Source of the DNA: Mesostigma viride
Lineage: Eukaryota; Streptophyta; Mesostigmatophyceae; Mesostigmatales; Mesostigmataceae
NCBI GenBank assembly: GCA_009746045.1
Contig: RPFO01000553.1
Span: 1 to 44,956, forward strand
Direction of reading: 5' to 3'
DNA: 44,956 bases
Positions 1 to 11,231 of the stretch are shown here, piece after piece. Below the pieces are notes generated by a model that searched no databases, was not told the origin of the DNA, and saw only the letters and a list, made by a program, of their open reading frames with translations. The position numbers and the translations under genes are program-made. Position 1 is the first letter of the stretch. The number at the start of each line of letters is the position of its first letter.

Positions 1-573
1 CCCAAACCCGTACCAGGCAAGCATCCAGAGGGGCTTTCACCGCCCAATATTCCAGAAAAAAGCATCACAGATCCTTGGGCAACGGACGTTCGCACAGGAC
101 ATGCGAAGGACCATGAAGATGGCGTCCTGCACGGCTAAGAGAAATAAAACGCAGACCCTTGCTACGCTATGTCTTTGCTGCGACTAGGTGGATTCGGCGA
201 AATGGAAAGAACGCAACCATGAAAATGCATCAGAAAGAGAGCAGGTACTACCCCGCTCATCGAAACAAACGCCTCACCATCGGCACCGCCGCTTACGTCC
301 CGTGGCAAAAATCCAGCGTTCTTTCCAATATGATGTGGCGACAGCAGAAGCTCGTTGGCCACACCCAAGCCTTCCACGAACAGCAAACTGATTTCACTAG
401 GCACCCAATACGTAAAGCAGTTAAGCATGATACTACAATACCTAAATCTACAACGACATTCCATTTCCAGGTCGCCATAGCGACACGGACCTCTCCCACG
501 CAGGTATCACTCCGTTGACGCACCTCCATCTCATAAAACTTCGCACTTGCTCTTCAAACATAAAATTTTGACG

Positions 574-580
574 TATAAAA
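574..580 (+). promoter_or_regulatory. Conserved TATAAAA, possible core promoter
   Basis: TATAAAA stands at the same place in every unit: 574, 7301, 12169, 17153, 22017, 25844, 29985, 37953 and 41912. It persists in the diverged copy 6 although its flanks have changed. An ATG lies only a few bases downstream, so it could not serve that ATG as a normal TATA box. It may mark transcription of the satellite, or the match may be chance. No initiator motif or downstream gene supports it. Confidence 0.25.
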
Positions 581-1153
581 CCATGGCTGCGCATTCCCCA
601 TCCCAATTTTCTAGCCTACGTTGCCTGCCATCGCCAGCCAGCAAGGAAAATTGCTCGCGCAGCACGTCACTTTGTTTTTCGCCCGAGCATGCCGCACGCT
701 TTGCCAATAATTCCCAGTTCCCACTGCCCAGCAAGACTTTTTTCCATGCGATTATACCATGCGATATACTTTAGAGATATTTCGGTGGAAGATACTTGGA
801 AATTTCGTTACGTTCGTATTTCCATTGAAAATGTGCCAAATTTCGGCCTGAACTATTTCACCCCACCCTGACTGAACGCCAGTTCGGCTCTGAACCTTCC
901 ACCCGTCCTGCAAATTTGATCCATCCGTTCAGAAAATCGCATTCCATTCACGTTGTGGCCCTAACCTCGAGCGCGTTATTCGAAACGGCGTGCACCGGTT
1001 GGTCCCCTTGTCCAAAGTGGTGCAACGGGAAACTGGGAAAAGTTTGAGGAGAGATCCATTCGCCAAGAATTTGTTTGACGTTTAAAAGAGTCAACGCGCC
1101 GTAATTCCTGAGGCCGCGCGGATTGGCGAGACGCCCCACCTGCCCGCAAAAGT

Positions 1154-1167
1154 CTGAACATGTTCAG
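1154..1167. other. Perfect 14-bp palindrome in block D
   Basis: CTGAACATGTTCAG is its own reverse complement and lies at the same site in the D blocks (7757-7770, 12625-12638 and others). In the 733-bp units the middle is AC (13088-13101, 13821-13834), and in the second D block of copy 7 it is GT. The half-sites CTGAAC/GTTCAG are scattered throughout blocks C and D. A protein-binding site is possible but unproven. Confidence 0.5.
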
Positions 1168-1376
1168 CGTTTCAGCACCCGTTCAGACTTCCTGAGACTC
1201 GATCTCCAAGGTTTGGGGATTTTCTTTGTACTACGGCGATTGGCCATCTCGCTACGGTCCTGGACGTCGTCCGCTCCCGCGCTAGGGGGCGCGGGGGACG
1301 GCCCCACCTTCGGCCTACGGCCTCGGCCAAAGTTTTCGGGCTTCATAAATCGTAGTTACATTAGGGGACAAGAAAA

Positions 1377-1414
1377 AAGTGGGGGAGGGGGGCTATCGCC
1401 CCCCCTCCCGACTT
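1377..1414. other. G-run/C-run hairpin heading block E
   Basis: AAGTGGGGGAGGGGGG...CCCCCCCTCCC.GACTT is an inverted repeat of about 18 bp with a 4-base TATC loop and one to two mismatches, directly downstream of GGGGACAAG. The same hairpin heads block E at 7980-8019, 14314-14352, 17831-17870, 26759-26798, 30735-30774, 32425-32464, 38634-38673 and 42593-42632. Both arms are G4/C4-prone. No terminator or processing role can be read from sequence alone. Confidence 0.8.
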
Positions 1415-1731
1415 GAGAGGACGTGACTCGCCGCTAGCGGCCCAGAGGCCGATAGTCGACCTTCTGGGCGCCAACCGCACCGGCCCGCGCGACGCGCCAA
1501 GACCCTTCCACGGAGGACGCGCGAGCGGACGATTCCGACCGGGACGAACCGCCTCCGTGCGCCACTCGCAACGGACCCTTCCCCGTGAACACCGTGAAAG
1601 CTCTCCGAGCGTGAGATACTTGGAAATTTCGTCACGTTCGTATCGAAATTAAAATTTCTGACAAATTTTCAGCTCGGACTGAACCACAATGAAATAATTC
1701 TGACAAATTTTATCCTGAACTATTTCGCATC

Positions 1732-1959
1732 ATAACATGACTCCGTTGGGAGATCATCATGTAGCACTGGCTAACATATTCCCTTGCTGGATGGATGGAG
1801 GTAGGTGAAGAATTAAACCTTTTTGAATGACCTTATTTGTCTAATTGTAATTGCCTAGCACAGTCTACCTAGAGGAGGGCCCTGATTGGCACAATTGTGG
1901 CCATGTACGTAATTATGCTACATGTCTGTCGTACATGATCTCCCAACTAGTCATGTTAT
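1732..1959. mobile_element. MITE-like terminal-inverted-repeat element, copy 1 (228 bp)
   Basis: The left end ATAACATGACTCCGTTGGG... and the right end ...CCCAACTAGTCATGTTAT are inverted repeats of about 26 bp with a 2-3 base interruption. A further inverted pair (ATGTAGCA and TGCTACAT) lies just inside. It has no coding capacity. Reading the termini as ACATGACT would leave a TA duplication as in Tc1/mariner-type MITEs, but no empty site is available to prove the boundaries. It occupies the same place in every unit except copy 5, so it inserted before amplification. Confidence 0.65.
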
Positions 1960-2200
1960 AATTTAATTTCATTTTAATGCTAGCATGTCTTGTTGCATGC
2001 CCTCAAAGCTAAAATTGTTTATCACATGCAGAGAGAGCCCGCACAATGAATTTCAGCGTACCATTCATTAATTAATTATACCATGCGATATACTTTACAG
2101 ATATTTCGCTGTCAAATACTTCGAAATTTGGGTACTGCTTTTTTGCAAGCCAGCCATAAGGACCAAACACTCCCATGCAAACTCCCATTTTCATCATTAA

Positions 2201-2240
2201 CCCGTGTTTTTTTTTTTAGAACGCGATATACTGCGTTGTA
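2201..2240 (+). repeat. Left terminal inverted repeat of the TTAA element
   Basis: It begins CCCGTG, then eleven T, then a 23-bp subterminal repeat. It pairs in inverted orientation with 3900-3935, matching 19 of 23 bases in the subterminal part. The T-run length differs between the ends (11 against 7). Confidence 0.85.
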
Positions 2241-3871
2241 AGCTATTTATAGAACACGTCATAACATCTAGGGAAAATTTTTTTCATAGTCATGTGTATA
2301 CTTTCCTGAAAGCCCATAAATCAAAGGATTTTTTGAGCTACTCAGACCTACAATATGCTAATTCATTAGAGAGATACACTGGTTTGAATACAGGGGGGTC
2401 TGGCCATGACCGCGATTTGTTGACCCTAGGTCACAAGTCATGTGCTTATTCACAAATGGTTCATGAAAAAAATCTGGCTTCTTGCACGAGCTATGGGCAA
2501 CATATGCAGGCTCTGTGAAACGAAACTCAGGCCCATTGGGCCACTGGAGCTATTTTTTATTAGCATTACAATTACAACGCAGTACAACGCAGTGGGAAAA
2601 ATGAGAGCCCTTCACAACATGACCCAACGACACGAGCCCCATAAACGGGGATATCATGAGCTAGGAGGGTCAAAACGTTGAAAATAGGTGTTGTATAAGT
2701 TATACAGCATCAAACATGCATCAAACATCATGACTGGATGACATAATATGACTGAATCAGGCAGCCATAGCCAAAGCATCATCCACTCTCACAACGTGTT
2801 GAGCACATGCCTCGTGGGAAGGGAGGCACTGGGTTTTCATTCCATAACGTGTGCAATGCTGAAAGAAAGAGGCATGTGTAATGCAAGGCTTGGATAGGTT
2901 GAGTGATCCATGAGCTTACATGCAGGCAAAGATGACGCTGGAATGCATGCTAGCAAATGGTGGCAAGATGCCAACAACGCATGATTATACACCATGATTA
3001 TGGGCACCTAGCTTATCTTCTTGCACAATCAACGCAGTATAAACCATCAATATCCAATCCTCACGATATATGCACGGCTTGACGACGTATAAAGCACCTA
3101 AATAGTGCACAACTGCAGCCTGCTATGGCTGACATGCAAGCAACGTCGAGTAGGATGGCGGTCTTAGAGAGGCTGGGCAGAGGTCGGCAGAAATAAGTGG
3201 AAAACTGGCAGAAACTAGGTAGAAACACGATATACTTACGCCTGCAAGCACTATTGAGCCGGTGGCAGAGGCCATTTCCAGGGAAATACAGCATACCGTA
3301 GCAATAGCCACGGTCACGCCTTACGCTATTTGCAGGCACCATCATGCCCGGAGCTACCCAATAAAAGTCTGCACAAATCTCGGTTTAGCCGAGAGTCCGG
3401 GCGTTCGGAATGAATAAACATGTGTTAAGAAGTCGAAACACCATGGAAATACCAAGCATGGTGCCGCAGCAGACCCGAGTCTTGGCGTAATAATATGTAT
3501 GCCGGTTTCCAGGGGTTCCGCATGAAAGTTGGGTGAGAAACTGGAAAAATCTACGTTTCCTTTGCCCCAGTACCTCAACAAACTCGTAGAAACCTAATTA
3601 TCAACCTTTGAACGCATAATCATGGTCGTGCCACCCAACAGCCACTGAAATTCGCGCGAAAACTGGCGAGATCTACCTGCCGCCATCGCCGTCGTCTTCA
3701 CCTTCGTCCCGCGAAAATGCCTGATTTCAGTGGTACATATTTGTTTGCAGCTGTCACAAAAAAATCCAAAAAATACCAGGATTTTTTCTTGAGTTCTACG
3801 GGATGTAAGGAGGCCGTCCACCGAGTTTCAGACCGAAATCTCGTATCTACTGTGCCTGCCACGTGTCAGAT

Positions 3872-3935
3872 TACAACGCGATACATCGCGTTCTAACCCT
3901 ACAACGCGATACATCGCGTTGTAAAAAAACACGGG
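3872..3935 (-). repeat. Right terminal inverted repeat with duplicated subterminal palindrome
   Basis: The end reads CACGGG on the + strand. It is preceded by a run of seven A and by two copies of a self-complementary motif, CAACGCGAT-AC-ATCGCGTTG in its intact form, at 3872-3894 and 3900-3922. Such subterminal palindromes are plausible transposase-binding sites, but that is inference. Confidence 0.8.
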
Positions 3936-4060
3936 TTAATTAATATTCATTGAGTGGCAATCCTTTCATTCCTTTGTTCACACATGCACCATCCGTCATT
4001 CCCATTATTAAATTGAAAAAATTAAAACATAGCATGACTCCGTGGTGCCCACTATGACTT

Positions 4061-6363
4061 CATGGGGGGGGGCTGGCATGCTTGCGTGGGTGTGGGGGGC
4101 CTCGCATGCGTGCGTGGGTGTGGGGGGGGCTCGCATGCGTGCGTGGGTGTGGGGGGGAGTGGCATGCATGCGTGGGTGTGGTGGGGGGCTGCCATGCATG
4201 CGTGTGGTTAGGGGGGGGCTGGCACGCGTGTGTGGGTTCGTGGGGTGGCTGCCATGCGTGCGTGGGTGTGTGGGGTGGCTGGCATGCGTACGTGGGTGTG
4301 GGGGGTGGCTGGCATGCATAAGTGGGTTTGTGATGGGCTGGCATGCGTGCGTGGGTTGGTGGGGTGGCAGGCATGCATGCGTGCATGTGGGGGGTCGCTG
4401 GCATGCATGCGTGGGTTTGTGGGGTAGCTGGCATGCAGGCGTGGGTGTGGGAGGGGTTGGCATGCATGCGTGGGTGTGGGGGGTGGCTCGCATGCGTGCG
4501 TGGGTGTGGGGGGGAGTGGCATGCATGCGTGGGTGTGGTGGGGGGCTGCCATGCATGCGTGGGGTTAGGGGGGGCTGGCACGCGTGTGTGGGTTCGTGGG
4601 GTGGCTGCCATGCGTGCGTGGGTGTGTGGGGGGCTCGCATGCGTGCGTGGGTGTGGGGGGGGCTCGCATGCGTGCGTGGGTGTGGGGGGGAGTGGCATGC
4701 ATGCGTGGGTGTGGTGGGGGGCTGCCATGCATGCGTGGGGTTAGGGGGGGGCTGGCACGCGTGTGTGGGTTGGTGGGGTGGCTGCCATGCGTGCGTGGGT
4801 GTGTGGGGTGGCTGGCATGCGTACGTGGGTGTGGGGGGTGGCTGGCATGCATAAGTGGGTTTGTGATGGGCTGGCATGCGTGCGTGGGTTGGTGGGGTGG
4901 CAGGCATGCATGCGTGCATGTGGGGGGTCGCTGGCATGCATGCGTGGGTTTGTGGGGTAGCTGGCATGCAGGCGTGGGTGTGGGAGGGGTTGGCATGCAT
5001 GCGTGGGTGTGGGGGGTGGCTGGCATGCTTGCCTGCATGTGGGGTGGGGCTGGCATGCTTGCGTGGGTGTGGGGGGGCCTCGCATGCGTGCGTGGGTGTG
5101 GGGGGGGCTCGCATGCGTGCGTGGGTGTGGGGGGGAGTGGCATGCATGCGTGGGTGTGGTGGGGGGCTGCCATGCATGCGTGGGGTTAGGGGGGGGCTGG
5201 CACGCGTGTGTGGGTTGGTGGGGTGGCTGCCATGCGTGCGTGGGTGTGTGGGGTGGCTGGCATGCGTACGTGGGTGTGGGGGGTGGCTGGCATGCATAAG
5301 TGGGTTTGTGATGGGCTGGCATGCGTGCGTGGGTTGGTGGGGTGGCTGGCATGCATGCGTGCATGTGGGGGGTCGCTGGCATGCATGCGTGGGTTTGTGG
5401 GGTAGCTGGCATGCGGGCGTGGGTGTGGGAGGGGCTGGCATGCATGCGTGGGTGTGGGGGGTGGCTGGCATGCATGCCTGCATGTGGGGTGGGGCTGGCA
5501 TGCGTGCGTGGGTGTGGGGGGGGCTCGCATGCGTGCGTGGGTGTGGGGGGGGCTCGCATGCGTGCGTGGGTGTGGGGGGGAGTGGCATGCATGCGTGGGT
5601 GTGGTGGGGGGCTGCCATGCATGCGTGGGGTTAGGGGGGGCTGGCACGCGTGTGTGGGTTGGTGGGGTGGCTGCCATGCGTGCGTGGGTGTGTGGGGTGG
5701 CTGGCATGCGTACGTGGGTGTGGGGGGTGGCTGGCATGCATAAGTGGGTTTGTGATGGGCTGGCATGCGTGCGTGGGTTGGTGGGGTGGCTGGCATGCAT
5801 GCGTGCATGTGGGGGGTCGCTGGCATGCATGCGTGGGTTTGTGGGGTAGCTGGCATGCGGGCGTGGGTGTGGGAGGGGCTGGCATGCATGCGTGGGTGTG
5901 GGGGGTGGCTGGCATGCATGCCTGCATGTGGGGTAGGGCTGGCATGCGTGCGTGGGTGTGGGGGGGGCTGCCATGCGTGTGTCGGGGGGCTGGCATGCGT
6001 GGGTGGTTGGCGGGGGAGTGGCATGCATGCGTGGGTGTGGTGGGGAGCTGCCATGCATGCGTGGTTTTAAGGGGGGGCTGGCACGCGTGCGTGGGTTCGT
6101 GGGGTGGCTGCCATGCGTGCGTGGGGGTGGGGGGTGGCTGGCATGCGTAAGTGGCTGTGGGGGTTGCTGGAATGCATAAGTGGGTTGTGGGGTGGCTGGC
6201 ATGCGTGCGTGGGTGTGGGGGTGGCTGGCATGCGTGCGTGGATTGGTGGGGTGGCTGGCATGCATGCGGGCATGTGGGGGGTGGCTGGAATCCATGCGTG
6301 GGTTTGTGGGGTATAGCTAACATGTGTGCGTGGGTGTGGGAGGGGCTGGCATGCATGCGTTGG
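4061..6363 (+). repeat. Minisatellite array 1 (~30-bp monomer, ~445-bp higher-order repeat)
   Basis: There are about 77 monomers. The monomer is GGCTGGCATGCGTGCG followed by TGGGTGTGGGGGGT, with regular variants (GCATGCATGCGTG, GCATAAGTGGG, GCATGCGTACG). Distinct variants recur in fixed order every ~445 bp; marked positions at 4763 and 5208 are 445 bp apart, with the next at about 5653. The period is near 30 and stop-free, so long open frames exist on both strands. Their products would be pure decapeptide repeats and are not credible genes. The G-rich strand is the + strand. Confidence 0.97.
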
Positions 6364-8336
6364 TTGACATGCCATGGATGAAAAACGCCAAGAAGAGTAT
6401 ATGGCCCCGCTGCCACCAAAAATCACCTGGTTGATCAACCAAGGGGATAGCCTGCACAGTGAGACACAAACACAGCAGACCCAGCAAAGCAAAATTCAGG
6501 TTGTAAGCGAGTGGAGATTACTTTTGACATGCTTGATGAAGAAATATATAACACACCTTCTATTGTCACACCTTCTATAAACAAATGGTTGATTGATCAC
6601 CTTATACACCACGTAAACATGCTACCAGACGCGCTCTTCAGTCCAGTCAAAATCCACGTGCAAAGCAAGTCAGCTTACGCAGAAAGCACCATGAATGTCA
6701 GCCAGTACAGCAGTAAATGACGCCCCAAACCCGTGACCAGGCAAGCATCCAGAGGGGCTTTCACCGCCCAGTATATTCCAGAAAAAAGCATCACAGATCC
6801 TTGGGCAACGGACGTTCACACAGGACATGCGAAGGACCATGAAGATGGCGTCCTGCACGGCTAAGAAAATAAAACGCAGACCCTTGCTACGCTATGTCTT
6901 TGCTGCGACTAGGTGGATTCGGCGAAATGGAAAGAACGCAACCATGAAAATGCATCAGAAAGAGAGCAGGTACTACCCCGGTCATCGAAACAAACGCCTC
7001 ACCATCGGCATCGCCGGTTACGTCCCGTGGCAAAAAATCCAGCGTTCTTTCCAATATGATGTGGCGACAGCAGAAGCTCGTTGGCCACACCCCAAGCCTT
7101 CCACGAACAGCAAACTGATTTCACTAGGCACCCAATACGTAAAGCAGTTAAGCATGATACTACAATACCTAAATCTACAACGACATTCCATTTCCAGGTC
7201 GCCATAGCGACACGGACCTCTCCCACGCAGGTATCACTCCGTTGACGCACCTCCAGCTCAGAAAATTTCGCACTTGCTCTTCAAACATAAAATTTTGACG
7301 TATAAAACCATGGCTGCGCATTCCCCATCCCAATTTTCTAGCCTACGTTGCCTGCCATCGCCAGCCAGCACAAGGAAAATTGCTCGCGCAGCACGTCACT
7401 TTGTTTTTCGCCCCGAGCATGCCGCACGCTTTGCCAATAATTCCCAGTTCCCACTGCTATTTCGCCCCACCCTGACTGAACGCCAGTTCGGCTCTGAACC
7501 TTCCAACCGTCCTGCAAATTTGATCCATGCGTTCAGAAAATCGCATTCCATTCACGTTGTGGCCGTTATTCGAGCGCGTTATTCGAAACGGCGTGCACCG
7601 GTTGGTCCCCGTCCAAAGTGGTGCAACGGGAAACTGTGAAAAGTTTTAGTACAGATATCGGTTCGCCAGTAGCTTGTTTGACGCTTAAAAAAGTCAACGT
7701 GCCGTAATTCCTGAGGCCGCGCGGATTGGCGAGACGCCCCACCTGCCCGCAAAAGTCTGAACATGTTCAGCGTTTCAGCACCCGTTCAGGAAACTCGAGA
7801 ATCGATCTCCAAGGTTTGGGGATTTTCTTTGTACTACGCCGATTGGCCATCTCGCTACGGTCCTGTACGTCGTCCGCTCCCGCGCTAGGGGGCGCGGGGG
7901 ACGGCCCCACCTTCGGCCTACGGCCTCGGCCAAAGTTTTCGGGCTTCATAAATCGTAGTTACATTAGGGGACAAGAAAAAAGTGGGGGAGGGGGGGCTAT
8001 CGCCCCCCCTCCCCGACTTGAGAGGACGTGACTCGCCGCTAGCGGCCCAGAGGCCGATAGTCGACCTTCTGGGCGCCAACCGCACCGGCCCGCGCGACGC
8101 GCCAAGACCCTTCCACGGAGGACGCGCGAGCGGACGATTCCGACCGGGACGAACCGCCTCCGTGCGCCACTCGCAACGGACCCTTCCCCGTGAACACCGT
8201 GAAAGCTCTCCGAGCGTGAGATACTTGGAAATTTCGTCACGTTCGTATCGAAATTAAAAATTCTGACAAATTTTCAGCTCGGACTGAACCACAATGAAAT
8301 AATTCTGACAAATTTTATCCTGAACTATTTCGCATC

Positions 8337-8564
8337 ATAACATGACTCCGTTGGGAGATCATCATGTAGCACTGGCTAACATATTCCCTTGCTGGATGGA
8401 TGGAGGTAGGTGAAGAATTAAACCTTTTTGAATGACCTTATTTGTCTAATTGTAATTGCCTAGCACAGTCTACCTAGAGGAGGGCCCTGATTGGCACAAT
8501 TGTGGCCATGTACGTAATTATGCTACATGTCTGTCGTACATGATCTCCCAACTAGTCATGTTAT
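8337..8564. mobile_element. MITE-like element, copy 2 (228 bp)
   Basis: Same ends and length as the element in copy 1. Confidence 0.65.
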
Positions 8565-8928
8565 AATTTAATTTCATTTTAATGCTAGCATGTCTTGTTG
8601 CATGCCCTCAAAGCTAAAATTGTTTATCACATGCAGAGAGAGCCCGCACAATGAATTTCAGCGTACCATTCATTAATTAATTATACCATGCGATATACTT
8701 TACAGATATTTCGCTGTCAAATACTTCGAAATTTGGGTACTGCTTTTTGCAAGCCAGCCATAAGGACCAAACACTCCCATGCAAACTCCCATTTTCATCA
8801 TTAATTAATATTCATTGAGTGGCAATCCTTTCATTCCTTTGTTCACACATGCACCATCCGTCATTCCCATTATTAAATTGAAAAAATTAAAACATAGCAT
8901 GACTCCGTGGTGCCCACTATGACTTCAT

Positions 8929-11231
8929 GGGGGGGGCTGGCATGCTTGCGTGGGTGTGGGGGGCCTCGCATGCGTGCGTGGGTGTGGGGGGGGCTCGCAT
9001 GCGTGCGTGGGTGTGGGGGGGAGTGGCATGCATGCGTGGGTGTGGTGGGGGGCTGCCATGCATGCGTGTGGTTAGGGGGGGGCTGGCACGCGTGTGTGGG
9101 TTCGTGGGGTGGCTGCCATGCGTGCGTGGGTGTGTGGGGTGGCTGGCATGCGTACGTGGGTGTGGGGGGTGGCTGGCATGCATAAGTGGGTTTGTGATGG
9201 GCTGGCATGCGTGCGTGGGTTGGTGGGGTGGCAGGCATGCATGCGTGCATGTGGGGGGTCGCTGGCATGCATGCGTGGGTTTGTGGGGTAGCTGGCATGC
9301 AGGCGTGGGTGTGGGAGGGGTTGGCATGCATGCGTGGGTGTGGGGGGTGGCTCGCATGCGTGCGTGGGTGTGGGGGGGAGTGGCATGCATGCGTGGGTGT
9401 GGTGGGGGGCTGCCATGCATGCGTGGGGTTAGGGGGGGCTGGCACGCGTGTGTGGGTTCGTGGGGTGGCTGCCATGCGTGCGTGGGTGTGTGGGGGGGCT
9501 CGCATGCGTGCGTGGGTGTGGGGGGGGCTCGCATGCGTGCGTGGGTGTGGGGGGGAGTGGCATGCATGCGTGGGTGTGGTGGGGGGCTGCCATGCATGCG
9601 TGGGGTTAGGGGGGGGCTGGCACGCGTGTGTGGGTTGGTGGGGTGGCTGCCATGCGTGCGTGGGTGTGTGGGGTGGCTGGCATGCGTACGTGGGTGTGGG
9701 GGGTGGCTGGCATGCATAAGTGGGTTTGTGATGGGCTGGCATGCGTGCGTGGGTTGGTGGGGTGGCAGGCATGCATGCGTGCATGTGGGGGGTCGCTGGC
9801 ATGCATGCGTGGGTTTGTGGGGTAGCTGGCATGCAGGCGTGGGTGTGGGAGGGGTTGGCATGCATGCGTGGGTGTGGGGGGTGGCTGGCATGCTTGCCTG
9901 CATGTGGGGTGGGGCTGGCATGCTTGCGTGGGTGTGGGGGGGCCTCGCATGCGTGCGTGGGTGTGGGGGGGGCTCGCATGCGTGCGTGGGTGTGGGGGGG
10001 AGTGGCATGCATGCGTGGGTGTGGTGGGGGGCTGCCATGCATGCGTGGGGTTAGGGGGGGGCTGGCACGCGTGTGTGGGTTGGTGGGGTGGCTGCCATGC
10101 GTGCGTGGGTGTGTGGGGTGGCTGGCATGCGTACGTGGGTGTGGGGGGTGGCTGGCATGCATAAGTGGGTTTGTGATGGGCTGGCATGCGTGCGTGGGTT
10201 GGTGGGGTGGCTGGCATGCATGCGTGCATGTGGGGGGTCGCTGGCATGCATGCGTGGGTTTGTGGGGTAGCTGGCATGCGGGCGTGGGTGTGGGAGGGGC
10301 TGGCATGCATGCGTGGGTGTGGGGGGTGGCTGGCATGCATGCCTGCATGTGGGGTGGGGCTGGCATGCGTGCGTGGGTGTGGGGGGGGCTCGCATGCGTG
10401 CGTGGGTGTGGGGGGGGCTCGCATGCGTGCGTGGGTGTGGGGGGGAGTGGCATGCATGCGTGGGTGTGGTGGGGGGCTGCCATGCATGCGTGGGGTTAGG
10501 GGGGGGCTGGCACGCGTGTGTGGGTTGGTGGGGTGGCTGCCATGCGTGCGTGGGTGTGTGGGGTGGCTGGCATGCGTACGTGGGTGTGGGGGGTGGCTGG
10601 CATGCATAAGTGGGTTTGTGATGGGCTGGCATGCGTGCGTGGGTTGGTGGGGTGGCTGGCATGCATGCGTGCATGTGGGGGGTCGCTGGCATGCATGCGT
10701 GGGTTTGTGGGGTAGCTGGCATGCGGGCGTGGGTGTGGGAGGGGCTGGCATGCATGCGTGGGTGTGGGGGGTGGCTGGCATGCATGCCTGCATGTGGGGT
10801 AGGGCTGGCATGCGTGCGTGGGTGTGGGGGGGGGCTGCCATGCGTGTGTCGGGGGGCTGGCATGCGTGGGTGGTTGGCGGGGGGAGTGGCATGCATGCGT
10901 GGGTGTGGTGGGGAGCTGCCATGCATGCGTGGTTTTAAGGGGGGGCTGGCACGCGTGCGTGGGTTCGTGGGGTGGCTGCCATGCGTGCGTGGGGGTGGGG
11001 GGTGGCTGGCATGCGTAAGTGGCTGTGGGGGTTGCTGGAATGCATAAGTGGGTTGTGGGGTGGCTGGCATGCGTGCGTGGGTGTGGGGGTGGCTGGCATG
11101 CGTGCGTGGATTGGTGGGGTGGCTGGCATGCATGCGGGCATGTGGGGGGTGGCTGGAATCCATGCGTGGGTTTGTGGGGTATAGCTAACATGTGTGCGTG
11201 GGTGTGGGAGGGGCTGGCATGCATGCGTTGG
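8929..11231 (+). repeat. Minisatellite array 2
   Basis: The length and monomer order are almost the same as in array 1. Higher-order repeat landmarks fall at 9628, 10073 and 10518, exactly 445 bp apart, and each 445-bp block contains 15 monomers averaging 29.7 bp. The block at the left end is irregular (9094 to 9628 is 534 bp), which suggests an internal gain of about three monomers. Confidence 0.97.

Larger units (their letters stand above)
2197..3939. mobile_element. TTAA-flanked DNA transposon remnant, piggyBac-like ends
   Basis: The insertion occupies 2201-3935 (1,735 bp) and is flanked by TTAA at 2197-2200 and 3936-3939. Copies 2-4 have the uninterrupted empty site with a single TTAA at this point. 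Both ends begin CCCGTG followed by a T-run (11 T left, 7 T right). Next comes a ~23-bp subterminal repeat containing AACGCGAT and GCGTTGTA: one copy on the left (2218-2240), two on the right (3872-3894 and 3900-3922). TTAA target choice and terminal CCC are established marks of the piggyBac superfamily. I find no open frame over 105 codons and nothing resembling a piggyBac transposase, so this is probably a non-autonomous derivative. Strand and family below superfamily level are undetermined. Confidence 0.8.
1..6722 (+). repeat. Macrosatellite copy 1 (carries TTAA-flanked insertion)
   Basis: The copy starts a few bases inside the anchor, so the window begins at or very near a unit boundary. 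It has A/B DNA (1-740), a C-type stretch unique among copies 1-4 (about 740-870, also seen near 31765-31880 in copy 7), D (about 1090-1370), E (1371-1643), the MITE-like element (1732-1959), AT-rich spacer (to 2200), a 1,735-bp inserted element (2201-3935) and minisatellite array 1. The first 700 bp show several single-base deletions relative to copies 2-4, for example CCCGTACC for CCCGTGACC. Subtracting the insertion, its duplicated TTAA and the extra C stretch returns the nominal unit length of about 4.87 kb. Confidence 0.9.

Noticed and set aside
1377-1420. Helitron 3' end (hairpin followed by CT-rich terminus)
   Set aside because: The hairpin is followed by CTTGAG, not CTRR. No 5' TC terminus or AT insertion site can be defined, and the hairpin heads a block instead of ending one.
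2201-3935. Transposase gene in the TTAA element
   Set aside because: The longest frames are about 75-104 codons with no piggyBac-type Asp motifs visible; nothing supports a coding call.
4061-6363. CRISPR array
   Set aside because: The ~30-bp period contains no constant repeat alternating with unique spacers. All of each monomer is similar, monomer variants recur in 445-bp order, and the context is eukaryotic with no cas genes.
4061-6363. Interstitial telomere of the yeast TG1-3 type or Rap1-like sites
   Set aside because: GGGTGTGGG resembles such repeats locally, but every monomer also has the GCATGCATGCGTG half and the period is far longer than telomere repeats.
6400-6430. LTR retrotransposon primer-binding site (TGGTGGCAGCGGGGCCA on the minus strand after each array)
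   Set aside because: It begins TGG and looks PBS-like, but no LTR pair, polypurine tract or gag/pol sequence accompanies it, and the diverged copy differs within the putative site (TGGTGCCAGCGG).
6827-7207. 126-codon + strand frame in block A/B, repeated in copies 2-5
   Set aside because: It is not conserved in frame in the diverged copy 6, no domain is recognised, and identical recurrence is expected from recent duplication alone.
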